From Sanderia malayensis (taxonomy: Eukaryota; Cnidaria; Scyphozoa; Semaeostomeae; Pelagiidae), in assembly GCA_013076295.1 (NCBI GenBank), contig RQOL01000861.1, positions 62,001 through 126,000 on the forward strand: 64,000 bases of DNA. Reading direction: 5' to 3'. Positions 38,031 through 49,374 of the stretch are shown here, piece after piece. The notes under the pieces are model-generated. The model did not search any database and was not told the DNA's origin. It saw only the letters and a program-made list of their open reading frames with translations. How positions within the stretch are numbered: the first letter of the stretch is position 1; each line of letters opens with the position of its first letter. The position numbers and the translations under genes are program-made.

Positions 38031-41000
38031 ATGGCCGACGCGACCACACCGATAAAAGTTTATGGTAGTGTTGTCTCCAATAATTGTTGTCGTTTATGTG
38101 GATTAAACTTTGGGGAAAGTAATAAGAAACCAGCGTTTCAGCTTTTCACTCAAAAACGGCTGTCCTCTGACAAAGAAGATTTCATGAAGAAGCTGAAAAG
38201 GGTATGTTCAGTGGTTGATGGTTCTGTGCCCTCTGACAGTCGCAATGAATGTGTGCTTGTGGATAGTCCTTTTTTATCTTCAGTGGGATGCAAAACCTGT
38301 CACTCAAAGGTTATCAAGTTTGATAAAACACTGGGAGAAATTAAGCTTTTTAGAGATGGAGTGGCGACTATGCAGAAATTCAGCACAAATGAGACAGAAG
38401 GAAACACAAGACACAAACGCTGTTCCAGTTCTCCTCACGACTCTGGGCCTCAATTCAAGATGCTCCTGCTTCCCATAAAGATGACGCGTCGATCAATTCT
38501 ACCAGGGAACGCTGATGGTAATTTACCCGCATTAAATGAAAATGTGCCCCCATTTCCTTTCAAGCATTGTGAGGTGCCACATCCTCCTGGCAAGAAAGAG
38601 AACCTGGACCGTTTGTCTTCAAATATTGAGGTAAGAATTGCTTTTTTATGTAGGTACTTCAACAACTCTTGAATGCCATGTTAATGAAAATGATGCCTGT
38701 ATGTCAAATTTTTAACACAGTCAAGTAAATCAATGAAATTTCTACAATTATTTTCATATGTCTCCATTTTGTATCATACTTATCCTGTACTTTGCAACCA
38801 ACTATGATTATACTGTATAACACTGTGTTACAACCAGGGTACAATAAAACATGTTATATTTTGTTTTCAAATTCAGATCCAGATCAACTATTCATGTGGC
38901 CCAAAGAAAATTGAATTGCTGAATGAAGGTATCTCCTCGATAATAAAATCATTTGCCACAGGAAACCTTGGTGCAGCCATTAAAAAGATTGGAACTACCA
39001 TTGAATGTCAGGATCATCTTAACCATTGGTTGGAGGACCAGATATTGAATGAAACATCAAAGGTTGTGAGCTCAAAGAACACCAGCATTCTGGCAAAAAC
39101 TAAACCTTCAGATCTGCTTAATATTACAACTATGGACATCAACAATGAAATAAGAGCAAGCTGCCCAACAATTTACCGTGTTTTAAAATGCATGAAATTT
39201 CACGACGTAAAAAAAAGAGAATTGTTGATGGGGTTTCGCAAGATTCAAGCACTCCAAATGTTGTAATGGCATTCAGTGTACTTATGAGAGCAAGGTGCCC
39301 ATTTCTTTCTGCTCTCTCCTACAAAATGGCATTTGCTCTTCATCATAGTGGTGCAAAGAAACGTGTAAGTTCCACATATTAAAGTTTTAAGTATATATCA
39401 ATTTTACTTTAATTCAAGCTTTCATCTTCATCAGAAAATTCTAACTGTTCAAAGTCATAAAAATCTTCATCTTCACTCCTGTCATAATCAAAATCTGAAT
39501 CCATACCATATTCACAGCTATCAAAATCATTGTCTGCAGCAGCAATACTCTTTTCAACTCCACTATAAACTATATGATTTGAGATTGCAATGTTAGCCTT
39601 TTCAACCTCACTTCTGTCTATATCTCTAAAAAGTTCATCTAAAATGAGGATAATTTCTCCTGCATGTCTCTCTGAAATAACTGGAGTTGATGTCATATTA
39701 AATTCTATGGTATCGATACAATTAATTTTTCTGACCACTTCTTTCAGTGTATGCTCTGACAGGCCAGTCACATACTGCTTATGTGTGAGACAAACAAATG
39801 TTTCCACTTCCTTTTCCATGTCTCCTTTGAAATCAACAAGAACTTGATAGAATAATTTCTTATCTTCCTCTGATACATCTCTCACTTCTTTGAAATCAAT
39901 ACTTTTTTATTTTCTTCATATTCTGGAACAGCAATGTCACATGAAATCTTGTCAACACAGCAGCAAATTTTGTGGCACACAGAACAGAACTTATGCCGTA
40001 ATGCTGGAGATTTCACATCAGATATGACAAAGCTTTGGTACAAGTTTTGGCGCAAACAGCCACTGCTTGTTGCAAATATTTTCATCTCCTTTGAGGCCTT
40101 CCCCATTTGTTGACCAGTAAAAAAAAAGGACACTTGCTGCATCGGAATCATCTCTTCCAGCACGACCAATCCCCTGAATGTAATCCTCCTTGGTTTTTGG
40201 GCAACCAAAATGAATTACACACTGTAAATCTCTTATATCAGCACCCATTCCCAGTGATGTTGTTGCAACAACAACTCTGCAAGATCCAAATGGTGTGCAA
40301 AATCTGCAATCACTCTTTTCTTGTGTTTTTCAAGAGCTTTGCAGTGAAAGATACCAACCAGCAATGCATCAACATTTCTTTCCACCTTTGTCACATCATA
40401 CATATCATCCCCCAATTCTTCTTTCAAATAAACAAATACTTTTGAGACATTTTCAATACTCTGACAGTAGATTAATGTTTTCGGATATTTATTGTTCTGT
40501 CTTCTTAAGCCATCAACAACCCACTTCAGAAGCTCAGGATGAAGCTTTTTAACTTTGACACATGACAATCTGATATTTAATTTGTTTGGACTAACTCTTA
40601 TCAGTGTATATCTTTTCATTGCCAAAGATTTCACAATTTTTCGCTCAGTTTCTTTATTTGCAGTTGCAGTAAGAGCCAACATTGGAATTTTGGGAAACAG
40701 AGTTCTCAATGATGATAACTTTGCAAAACAGTCCCTAAATGCTTTCTGTAGCTCCTTATGATTCCTTTTATGTTCCACACCTTTACTGCTTTGAACATCT
40801 CCCCTTTACAATGAGAAGATTGAAGTTCAGTGTTAAAAAAATCCATTTGGTGATTACAAGTGGGTCATGTAAAAATACCAATTTTTTATCGGTTGAATTA
40901 TGATAGAAACCTTTCTGGATTTTTCGTTTTTCCAATTCCAGGCCTATCAAAGGTTATCAACCTACGGAGTCTGCATAAGTAAACAGAGACTCATTGCAAA

Positions 41001-43666
41001 GATTTCTGAGGCAGGAAAGCACCATGACTTGGAGATTTTAAAAAGAAAAGAAGAGGTTGAACAACTTGCAATACAGTTGTTATCGGTGAAAGATATGTTG
41101 CGCTTGGAATTGAAAATGCTGCATAACCAAAATCCTCAACAACACCTGGAAGTTGCAACACAGGTCCTGACAGGTCCATCACCAAGTAGTGCAACAATAT
41201 CCTTTGTGGATGAATCAGACATTCCCCTGTTTCATGTTGATGCTCAAAAGAGAAGGCCAGAAAATCAAAAGAGTACAACCAGTACAATTCAAGAAATAGT
41301 TGCTGCAGAATTTACAGAGTTGGCAACAATTGCAAATCAGGAACATCTTGTCAAGTGTGAAGAGTTGATACAGGAAAAATGTAAGCTTCAAACGAAAATG
41401 CTACAGCAGTCATACGGAATTGTTGGCGATAACTTGGACTTTTTCATTCGCGTCAAGCATATGTCCAGTACTAACCAAAATAAGTCTATTCACTGGTTTA
41501 ACTTGCTTGGTTTGTTAAACAGAGTTACTGGCTCAGATCTGGACAATGAACACCCATTGAAACAAGTAGATGAAATAAAGGCTGCAGATTTCATTCCCAC
41601 CCCAGAGTTACATGCAGAACTTTTAGAAGATTTGGTTCCACTGGCAGCCAGGGTGATTGTGGACAACATTCCAGGATTTGCAGATTTTAAGAAATTGGTT
41701 CTGCGCCATATTGAACACAAGTATTCAGATGCAATGAAGGATAAAACTATTGAAGTATGTATATTTATCTGTTATTTATTATTATATTTATCACTGAAGG
41801 ATTTCGATCACCCCAACACCAATAAAGCAATTGCCTTTTGTTTGAAGACAATGGTGCTTTGATTTAAAAAAAAATCTTTTAAAGTTTAGGAAGAAATGCG
41901 TGGAGGTTTGTTTCTCATCTTTTTTTTGCATTTCAGATCCCACTTGGCCTGTTGATGAAAAATGAATCTATAGGATCAGAAATGATTGAGATATTGGAAT
42001 ATGTTCATGAAAAATATGTTCCATGTAATAAAGGAGCAAAGGGGAAAACATGCACACAGAAAGTATTTTTCGGTGGTGATAACTTGACAGAGGAAAGGGC
42101 AAGGAATTTACAGGGAGCCATGGCTGAGGGAGACACAGATATTGATCGGCTTGAGGGCATCATTACCAAGAATGAAGACTGGCATGCCATAAGATACATG
42201 TACAAAGTATGTAATTTCATGAATTCATGTTCACATTCCTGGATCTGATCATTCCAGCGTCTGATCAATTCATGATCATTCCTGGATCTGATCATCAAAA
42301 GAGTTTCTTCTCAAATTCAATACCCAAAGAATATTTTTCCTGTTTTCAGATATATACAAATGAGTTACATATCAAATAATCTTTTGAATTAAAAACAAAG
42401 TGAATTGCCCGCTAGTAGGCATAAAATTTAATATGTTCTGGCTCAAGCTGATAAAAATTGAATAAATAACAAGTTGCATTCTTTTTATAGATATTGTACG
42501 AAATATTCTATAATGAGGCTTCAGCAAAGGATGTTGGCTCCATGTCTTACAACATGAATTTAACTCGGAACAGCAATGCCAGAGGGAACGTTTTAGACAG
42601 GTTCAATGCATGTAAAGAATTTGTTAGATTTGAGACAGAGGCATTATTGGTAACACTCGCCATGCAATATTTTGGAATTACAAACATCCATGCTCACCGT
42701 GACGAAGTTATACCACCAAATATTAATGATGCTAGTAAGGAAGAAAAGGTTGAATGGCTGTACAGATGTGTAAGGAAATTAATTAAAGAACATGTAATTG
42801 AACCACAAACAAAAGCAGTAGTACAGATACAAATGGGAATTGAGAAGAATGATTGTAAAAAAGTAGGAACATTTCCATGTACATTTGAAAATTGCACACA
42901 GTAATTCAGATATGAGAAACTGAGGTCAAATCATGAAAAGAAGTGTCACAAAATCAACAGAGTGGAAGAGAAAAGTGGGTTTGGAAAAACTCCAAAAGAT
43001 GATGTTTATAGTTATGCTGCAGGTCGTTTGAATCTGGGATTATTGTTGCTGAATGTGGATGATGCTGTTAAAGAAGGAGATGGAGAAAGAATTATCAGAT
43101 GTTGGAGATTTTTTCTTCTGTTTTACAAAGCGTATGGTCATCACAAATATGGCATTGCAGCATATCACCTGCTGAGTAGAGTCACAGCACTTTTGACTCC
43201 AGCACAAGCAGAGCAGTTAGTTTGGAATAGAACTGTCAACAAGAAAGGAGGAAAGGGCAGTAATATTTCTTGTGATTTACGTCTGGAGCAATTAAACTGC
43301 CTAACAAAGGAAATATTATGCAACCTTGGTGTCAATCTTGACGAGTCAAATGCAAAACGTGAGTCATATGCCATCGGTTTTTTGGAGAAAATTCTTGAGG
43401 CATTGGATAAAGATTTAACCATCCATAATTGCAGTGGTCATCATAAAGTTAAAAGTAAACAGAAAGATTTTGAACATCTTGTTGATAATCTCAGTTCAAA
43501 AAAGATCTTTCTCTTCCAAGATGGCAGACAAAATGAACACTTTAAAGATTTCGATGGAAACCTTTTGAGAAAGCTTGATGTGGCTTCACTTTCATCTTGG
43601 CTGAAGGAAATGCAGAAAAAACTTGTAAAAAAGCATTCTAAAGTGTCTGTTGCCACGAACACATAA
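38031..43666 (+). CDS. DUF6589-type protein, likely transposase candidate
   Basis: Exons with GT/AG borders: 38,031-38,630, 38,877-39,364, 40,942-41,754, 41,937-42,206 and 42,491-43,666. The ATG at 38,031 (MADATTPIKVYG) is preferred because the upstream open frame begins with TTG. The N-terminus has paired CxxC motifs (CCRLCG and CKTCH), like a zinc-binding associated domain. Later parts contain FGGDNLTEERARN, DWHAIRYMY, YEIFYNEASAKDVGSM and LTPAQAEQLVWNRTVN, which I recognise as DUF6589-like from memory of the family. A C2H2-like finger near the end is interrupted by TAA at 42,902-42,904, and a frameshift lies in an A-run near 39,215. Its position in a TIR element makes it the best transposase candidate; that is inference. 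Confidence 0.65.
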
Positions 43667-44385
43667 ACTAGTCATATACACTTTTTCAATTTGAATTCTT
43701 TTCAATTTTCAATTTCAATTCGAGTTGCAATTCTGTACCCTGAACTGTTTAGCTAGCTAGTATTATTATAGTTCAGTTTTATTCAGTATTATTATACTCC
43801 AGGTTACTGTACTGGTTATACCTCTATAAAATGTGTGGGCTCCCCTTTTGGTAGTAAAATTTAAATTCAACTAAAATTGTACCTACCAATTCGGTACACA
43901 ATGGGCTTCGTCCGCTACAAGAAGCAACAATCTTTCTTGGTACACTTTAGAACGTAGCATTTCTTGCCATTCTTTGGATTCTAGCCAAGCTTCCGGGGTA
44001 CCAAACACGATACTGAAGTTTCCTTGCATTAGTTCTTGCTTATCAGTTGTATCAACATGCAGAAAACACGCTGATATCCCTGCTTTTTTTAATTGATTCA
44101 CCTGAATTTCCATAATTGCTAACAAGGGCGATATGACAACAACAATATTTTTTTTTTCAAATATTCAAATTCAGGAATACCTGACAGCTCCAGCTCCTTC
44201 GAAATATAGGGCGCCAATTGGTATGGCAAGGATTTTCCATGGCCTGTTGGCAAAATTGCCAAAGTATCCTTTGACTCGGCAATAACTGAAGTCAAAATTC
44301 TGAACTGTTGTGGTGACAACTCCGTAATACTTGGGAAATATTTCCTTGCAACTTTGACTGCAGCAAGTTTGATGGCGTCCTCCAT
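39409..44385 (-). CDS. RecQ-like DNA helicase, frame-disrupted
   Basis: Exon 1 (44,385-43,887) has the RecQ motif 0/I region (FPSITELSPQQFRILTSV, then ILPTGHGKSLPYQ) and motif II VADEAHCVPNW. The split Trp codon joins a donor GTAGGT to an exon starting at 40,803, which gives the conserved W-G pair after the DEAH box. Then come ALTATANKETE (motif III), LIYCQSIENVSKV (motif IV), VIHFGCPKTKEDYIQ (motif V) and GIGRAGRDD (motif VI), followed by a Cys-rich segment (CSVCHKICCC) and an acidic C-terminus ending at 39,409. The 3.1-kb intron contains exons 3-5 of the plus-strand gene. Frameshifts occur in a T-run near 44,150, near 40,240, in an A-run near 40,125, and near 39,890. Role: 3'-5' DNA unwinding, presumably during transposition or repair. 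Confidence 0.8.
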
Positions 44386-44559
44386 TTCGGAACGTTTTAC
44401 ATTTGCATCAATAATGAGTCCCAGACGTATTGATCATTGATCAGTCCTGATTTTCGAACATTGTCATTTTGTTTTTCACGTCTTGCTCTCTTGGCCAATC
44501 AGTTTCATATTCCATTTTGGGGATATGGGCTCCTGATTGGCTAAAATTTTTTTTCAGAG

Positions 44560-44683
44560 CGAGGCTTTGTTTGATTGGATCCAGAGCCTCTTTCCTTTCC
44601 CTCTCCTTCTTCCCCACATTCTCCAACCTCTTATTTTCCTCTTCCTTTCCCTTTACTTCATTAAGGCTCTGGAACCCAGGGTA
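44560..44683. repeat. Right terminal and subterminal inverted repeats
   Basis: Mirror of the left end: CGAGGCTTTGTTTGATTGGA followed by TCCAGAGCCTC, a pyrimidine-rich tract, then AGGCTCTGGAACCCAGGGTA ending at 44,683. A shorter fold-back of about 10 bp (CCAGAGCCT with AGGCTCTGG) is also possible here. Confidence 0.85.
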
Positions 44684-44734
44684 GCATTCACTTCATCTTT
44701 GAGCACCTCAAACACAAGAAGACATCATATAATA

Positions 44735-45108
44735 CCGTAAATCCTCGAATTAGCCCCCTGGGGGCTTATTCATTTTCGACATTTTCAGAGTAGGGCTTAT
44801 TCGAGGGGGGGGGCTTATTCGAGGGGGGGGGGCTTATAAAACTATCTGAAATATGGCACAAAAATTGACGTTGTTACTGGGAAAATAAACGGGAAATTGG
44901 TTCAAAGTATATTGCATACACAGATAAACAGAAAAATGCCCAGATATTGGTGAAAACACGGTAAGAAAAACAAAATTTTCCCAAACTCGCTGTACGCAAA
45001 CATCAGCATGTTTGGGGTGGGGGCTTATTCGAGAGGGGGGGCTTATTAACAATTTGTTGTTCTAGGGTGGGGGCTTATTCGAGGGGGGGCCAATTCAAGG
45101 ATTTACGG
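44735..45108. mobile_element. Mariner-like MITE 1, TA target site
   Basis: Terminal inverted repeats CCGTAAATCCTCGAATTAG and its complement GGCCAATTCAAGGATTTACGG are flanked by TA on both sides (44,733-44,734 and 45,109-45,110). The interior has repeated GGGGGCTTATTCGAG blocks in both orientations. There is no coding capacity. The related locus at about 47.77 kb lacks it. Confidence 0.85.
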
Positions 45109-45489
45109 TATACTTTATAGCATGTGTTGGCAAATCTCAGTTTTTCCATCTGGATTCAAGTCTGTAAATACAAGTAATTCATTTTAACTCCAAATTATTA
45201 ATTACCCCTACCCCATGTATGCACCCAGTCAAACAGCAAGTATGATTACCTTCTTACCTTTGTTCAACCTTCCATGGCCTTAGCCTACAGATCATGACAT
45301 TCATAACAACAGCTAACAAAATGCGCACAACCTGTTTTTGAAAAATTATCTATTTTTCCACAAATTATGCATAAATTTCACCAAATCAATCACTTCTTTT
45401 TATACTCACAAGTTCTCCTTAATAATTTTCCTCATCAAATGAACAATCTTTGAGAGACATTTTTTAAGGTTAACGTTAACGAACGACTA

Positions 45490-45793
45490 CTTTAATCTGA
45501 GAAACTTTCACGGGAAGAAACTTTCGCGAGGCAAAAAAACGCGAAATTTGTAGAATTAACTTTCGCGTTTTAGGCAAAATCGGATATTTTGCGAGAATAA
45601 ACTTTCGTGAATTCCAAGTCTGAACAGAAATTTTAAACAGAAACCTTGAAGTAGTTTTCATTCAAAGTGAAACTTTTCATAAATTTTGCGAATTTCCAAT
45701 TTTGAAATTTTTCAAGACTAAACTTTCGCGAATTTTGGCCAAAAACGCGAAAATCGCGAAAGTTTCTTCCCGCGAAAGTTTCTCCGATTTAAG
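45490..45793. mobile_element. Mariner-like MITE 2, TA target site
   Basis: About 40-bp imperfect inverted ends (CTTTAATCTGAGAAACTTTC, then GGGAAGAAACTTTCGCGA) are flanked by TA (45,488-45,489 and 45,794-45,795). The interior is rich in CGCGAAA/TTTCGCG. There is no ORF. Confidence 0.85.
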
Positions 45794-46239
45794 TAATAAA
45801 AGTATTGATACATCAATATGGAAAAACTAACCTTGGTCTTTAGAGAACCTGGATATTCGCCTGGCCTGGAGCCAGGCATCAACACAAGTGAATCTTCTAA
45901 CCGTTCCTGTTCGAACAATTGATTACGAAAAGAATCATCTCTCCGTCGAAAAGAATCGAATTTGTAGGCCAACAGTATTGCAACAAGAATCATAAACGAA
46001 GCAACACCGAGGCGCGGCGCTGAATAGAGGCTACTCATCTCCTACCTATCAAATTAGGGCGGGAAATTTTAAAATTTCTCTTGCGTCAAGACCGTCCGTA
46101 AACACGAAAAAAAATTTGTTCAACCCACTGCAGCACCAAAATTTTTCAACGTAAGTATACGCAAAATGTCATTTCTACAATTATAAACGAAATATATATT
46201 TTAAAACATTCAGACATGACACAAATAAGCACAAGACAC

Positions 46240-46600
46240 ATATTAACACTACAAATAACTTTAAATAACATTTTTGTCTCATTTTTAACCTTTTTAATGC
46301 AATTTCTCTCTTGCAGGCAATTCAACATTCAACTTTTTCCTACATACACCTTGGTAAGCATTTTGCAAACTTTGTTTCTCTTCCAACTGCCTTTACTTTT
46401 CCTTTGTCAGGAATATTCTGCTGTGGACACAATAAACAACTGCCTATAACATTTTTGCCTCAATTTTCATATTTCTTATGCAATTTTTTTTTCTTCAAAG
46501 CAACTCAACATTCACACTTTTTTTGCACACCTTATGTAAGTATATTTCACAAACTTTATTTCTCACACAATGGTCTTTAATTCTCCTCTTGCAAGAATAG
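46240..46600 (+). repeat. Two tandem mini-exon-like units upstream of the second small locus
   Basis: Two ~165-bp units share ATAACATTTTTG, TATGCAATTT, CAACATTCA and CAAACTTTnTTTCTC. The first has TTGCAG, then ~36 nt, then GGTAAGC; the second has CAAAG, then ~36 nt, then TGTAAGT. This parallels the four-unit array at 143-830 in both structure and position, although the sequence is different. Confidence 0.55.
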
Positions 46601-46709
46601 AGCAGTCAATTAACACTTAACAGATATATTTTCTCTCCTTCATTAACCTCTTGCAATTTTATTACCAACATGAAATTGATACAACATATTCATTCATAGA
46701 TTCTTTACA

Positions 46710-47013
46710 ATGGCCTCCAATCAAACTGATGAGGAATTTCTTCGTGAAGATGACACTCCTATGCAGCCTCAACAACACAACATCACAATATCTTTCCAAG
46801 GAGAAATAAAGGTTATTATCAACACTTACTAAATTACACTACACAAGTATCAATGCCACTACTTTACTTTTTACATTGTTCAGAGCAACCTTGACTTTAC
46901 TTCTTTCTACACCACTTCTATCCTTTCAGATGTTCCCATTTGAAAATATTGCCAAACTAAAAAAAGAATGTTCTGCCAACTTTAACTTTGAAAAACATAC
47001 GTTCAACTTGTAA
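46710..47013 (+). CDS. Small two-exon Helitron-linked ORF (orfA), relative of 967-1242
   Basis: Exon 1 (46,710-46,811, 34 codons) starts MASNQTDEEFL and ends ATAAAG|GTTATT. Exon 2 (46,930-47,013) follows CCTTTCAG and contains FPFENIAKLKKECSANF before Leu-TAA, giving about 61 aa. Intron position, the KxxC core and the Leu-stop end match the ORF at 967. The function is unknown; the short charged product might be a DNA- or protein-binding factor. It lies 2.4 kb upstream of a Helitron start on the same strand. Confidence 0.55.
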
Positions 47014-47015
47014 CA

Positions 47016-47329
47016 ATGCAAGGAGACCGAATTGAAAAGGAGAAGCTGAAGTAAGTTACTTCCAACATACCCATTATTATCTACTGTCTTTCACCAATTC
47101 TTCTCTACATTGCATGAAATCCTTGCATTGTTTTAAAAACAAATATTTTCTTTGCAGGTCAACAGACAGGATGAAAATTAATCTAATTAGAAAAAAAACA
47201 CAAAATAAGAAAAAAAAGTTTACTTTTAAGCCAGGATCAAGCAGATCACCTTTCATGTGGGCTAACATGCTCACACGTTATCCACAAAAAACAATGATGG
47301 ATATGGCTAAGATTTCAGAAAAAAAATAG
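47016..47329 (+). CDS. Small basic two-exon ORF (orfB) directly after orfA
   Basis: The ATG at 47,016 starts 2 nt after the orfA stop (TAA-CA-ATG). Exon 1 (47,016-47,050) reads MQGDRIEKEKLK and splices at GAA|GTAAGT. Exon 2 (47,158-47,329) follows TTTGCAG, completes the Lys codon and ends at TAG. The 68-aa product is strongly basic in the middle (RKKTQNKKKKF) and ends in a Met-rich helix-like stretch (ANMLTRYPQKTMMDMAK). The C-terminus resembles the open exon at 1421-1557. It may be a second cistron or the frameshifted continuation of orfA. Confidence 0.5.
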
Positions 47330-47609
47330 TCATGACCTTTGTTATCTTCTCTGCATAATATCACAGACAGAAGTAAAAATATGCCTTTCTTTTGACAAAT
47401 TCTTCCCGTGCTGCAGTGTAAATTGAAAATGAATACACACTACAAACACTATTTTGGCCTATACTGTGATATTATGCACCCACATGCTTTTTCCTTTTGA
47501 TCAATTTTCTTCATGTTATTGTATTTTTTATTTGTCAGTGTTGTTTAATGATATATTTGTTGTATGTATAGTAAGTAAATGTTTTTGTTTGTAAATTGTT
47601 TCATTCATG

Positions 47610-48284
47610 CAAAGATATCATTGCAAAGCAGACACTGTCTATTTTTTCGGCAAATCTTTATATACTTAACATGAACTCTCCTGACTACAATAATGTTCAC
47701 AAGGAATGGCAACACATCACAAGAATTCACTTTATGTCTGGGGGCACCTGAAACAAAAGAAGACATCATATAAGGCTCATTGGCTCTGCTCACTTCTCCT
47801 CATTTCGCCTTAACTCTATGCATGTAAGTAATTTATTTTCAAATGAATTACCTAAATTAAGCCAATGTATTCATCCAGTCAAACAATAAGTATGGTTAGG
47901 TAATTCCTTCTTACCTTTAGTGAACCTTCCATGGCCTACTGTCATTATTGCTTTTCCTGTCTTTCAACACGCGTGTTTTGCAGCATATAACACCTGACAC
48001 ATAATCAATGTTGTTCATTACAATCAAATAAATTTATATCATCATTAGATGATACTTGATTACAATGATCTCCAAGGAATATACTCACATTCGTTCAACA
48101 AGTTCTCTAGCGCAAAGAACAAGAACACCATCATTCCTTTCCCATAACAAGAATCACCAAAGAGCAACAACGAAACAATGCACCGAATAGAGGCTACAAT
48201 TCTTTCAAATTGGCGCGAATTTAAAATAGCAATTGCGTCTTCACTTTGTTTGTGTATATAGCAAATGTAAAACTTTTTTTGCAA
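47610..48284 (-). pseudogene. Unrecognised multi-exon gene copy B
   Basis: This is the paralogue of copy A without insertions. Recognisable blocks are GAATAGAGGCTAC and CCAAAGAGCAACAA near 48,170-48,200, GCCATGGAAGGTTCACTAAAG before GTAAGAAGG near 47,910-47,935, an exon reading RHKVNSCDVLPFLVNIIVV near 47,680-47,745, and RQCLLCNDIFA near 47,610-47,640. The first exon is shifted and lacks a clear ATG. It also provides the unoccupied relative of the transposon target. Confidence 0.4.
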
Positions 48285-48289
48285 TTTCT

Positions 48290-49374
48290 GCCTGTGGTAT
48301 AAATCGCCAGAGAATAAATAATATCAATTATATATATTGTTTGATAAAAAGATTGATAACAAAAGTGCATTTTTGTATTTGGTAAGTGGAATGTTCATAT
48401 TTGCTTCTCCTAAACTTTCCTCTACACGCTATAAAGTTTAAAAGCGTCTTCCTTAAAGCAACTTTGTCTTTCATTAGGTAAATCGCATTTCATTGCTTTT
48501 TCTCAGGGTATCATCAATTGGTTTGTAACTGTCATTGGTGAAAGTAATTCTCAATTACTCATTTGTAAACAACAAAGTAAAGTTTTTTAATAAAGTAAGT
48601 GTTTCACTCCTTCACGTTGACATTTTTTCTTATTTTTTCACTCAATCAACATAATAATATACAAGTTTACATGTTAAACATTTGTTAGTAATAATGGCAA
48701 CTTTCTGTTTACAAGATAATCAATTCATCCAAAATATTTTTCCTCTTTTGCAAAAACAGGGTTTCAAAAAAGTTGATTCTTCAGAATATTTGGTGAGTGT
48801 GACAACAATTGTTCCTATACAAAGCCTATTTTAATTAATGTTTAAATGCCTCACCCTATAATGTACATTCATATCCCCAATCTGAAGCTTAGCTATAATA
48901 TTAGCAATAAAGTGGTATTAACAATTGCAACAATTTCTTATCAATAGAAAGCAAATTTACTGCATAATGCAAATAAAATCTAGCCTTTACAAACACATCA
49001 AATGTAGGTTTATGGATTTTTCTTTGCGAAAATGAAATGGATGATTAACTTTTCCAATTTATACATTATCACAACTATCTTCCTTTTAGGTCTTGAAGAA
49101 CACAATAGAAAGGGTGAGGTAGGTGATGAGATAAAGTGCTCCAATATTTTTATTGGGAAAATTTAAATAACCAATATTTTAATTCAACAATCAAGAGTAA
49201 TTCCAAACACTTCTTACAATTATGTTTTAAATTATTTATTTTATCTTGCAGCTCACCCCAAACAACAAACCCATCCAGTTGCTCACAAAAATCACTCTTT
49301 TTTCAAATTTTAACATTTTCACTTAAATTGGGTTGCATATAAAACACATTTTTTTTTATATCACATCTTGCAAA
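48290..49374. other. Noncoding 5' region of the second Helitron, no gene seen
   Basis: AT-rich sequence with several possible short untranslated exons (for example before GTGAGTG near 48,793 and an AG near 49,252) but no convincing ORF until the Helitron ATG at 49,375. Confidence 0.45.

Larger units (their letters stand above)
37828..44683. mobile_element. 6.9-kb DNA transposon with DUF6589-type and RecQ-like genes
   Basis: The ends carry a perfect 20-bp terminal inverted repeat, TACCCTGGGTTCCAGAGCCT, flanked on both sides by GCATTCACT (37,819-37,827 and 44,684-44,692), a 9-bp target-site duplication. About 70 bp further in, a second inverted block of ~40 bp is shared between the ends (GAGGCTCTGGATCCA and CAAACAAAGCCTCG). 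Inside, the two genes run in opposite directions with interdigitated exons. A related sequence at 47,612-47,790 matches both flanks without the element and with one copy of the target. Helicase-bearing groups of several DNA transposon superfamilies are known, but a 9-bp duplication does not fit the TTAA of Kolobok or the short duplications of Academ. The superfamily is left open. Confidence 0.85.
37610..46038 (-). pseudogene. Unrecognised multi-exon gene copy A, split by the transposon and two MITEs
   Basis: A minus-strand exon from 46,038 starts MSSLYSAPRLG, has a hydrophobic segment (ASFMILVAILLAYKF) like a signal anchor, and ends near 45,838 at AAG|GTTAGT. Later exon-like pieces follow: GCCATGGAAGGTTGAACAAAG before GTAAG near 45,260 (with a TGA), an exon cut by the 9-bp target site (44,69x and 37,8xx), and a last piece near 37,700. 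The same pieces occur in order at 48,280-47,610. The product is unknown. The intervening MITEs and DNA transposon and the TGA make this copy a likely pseudogene. Confidence 0.4.
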
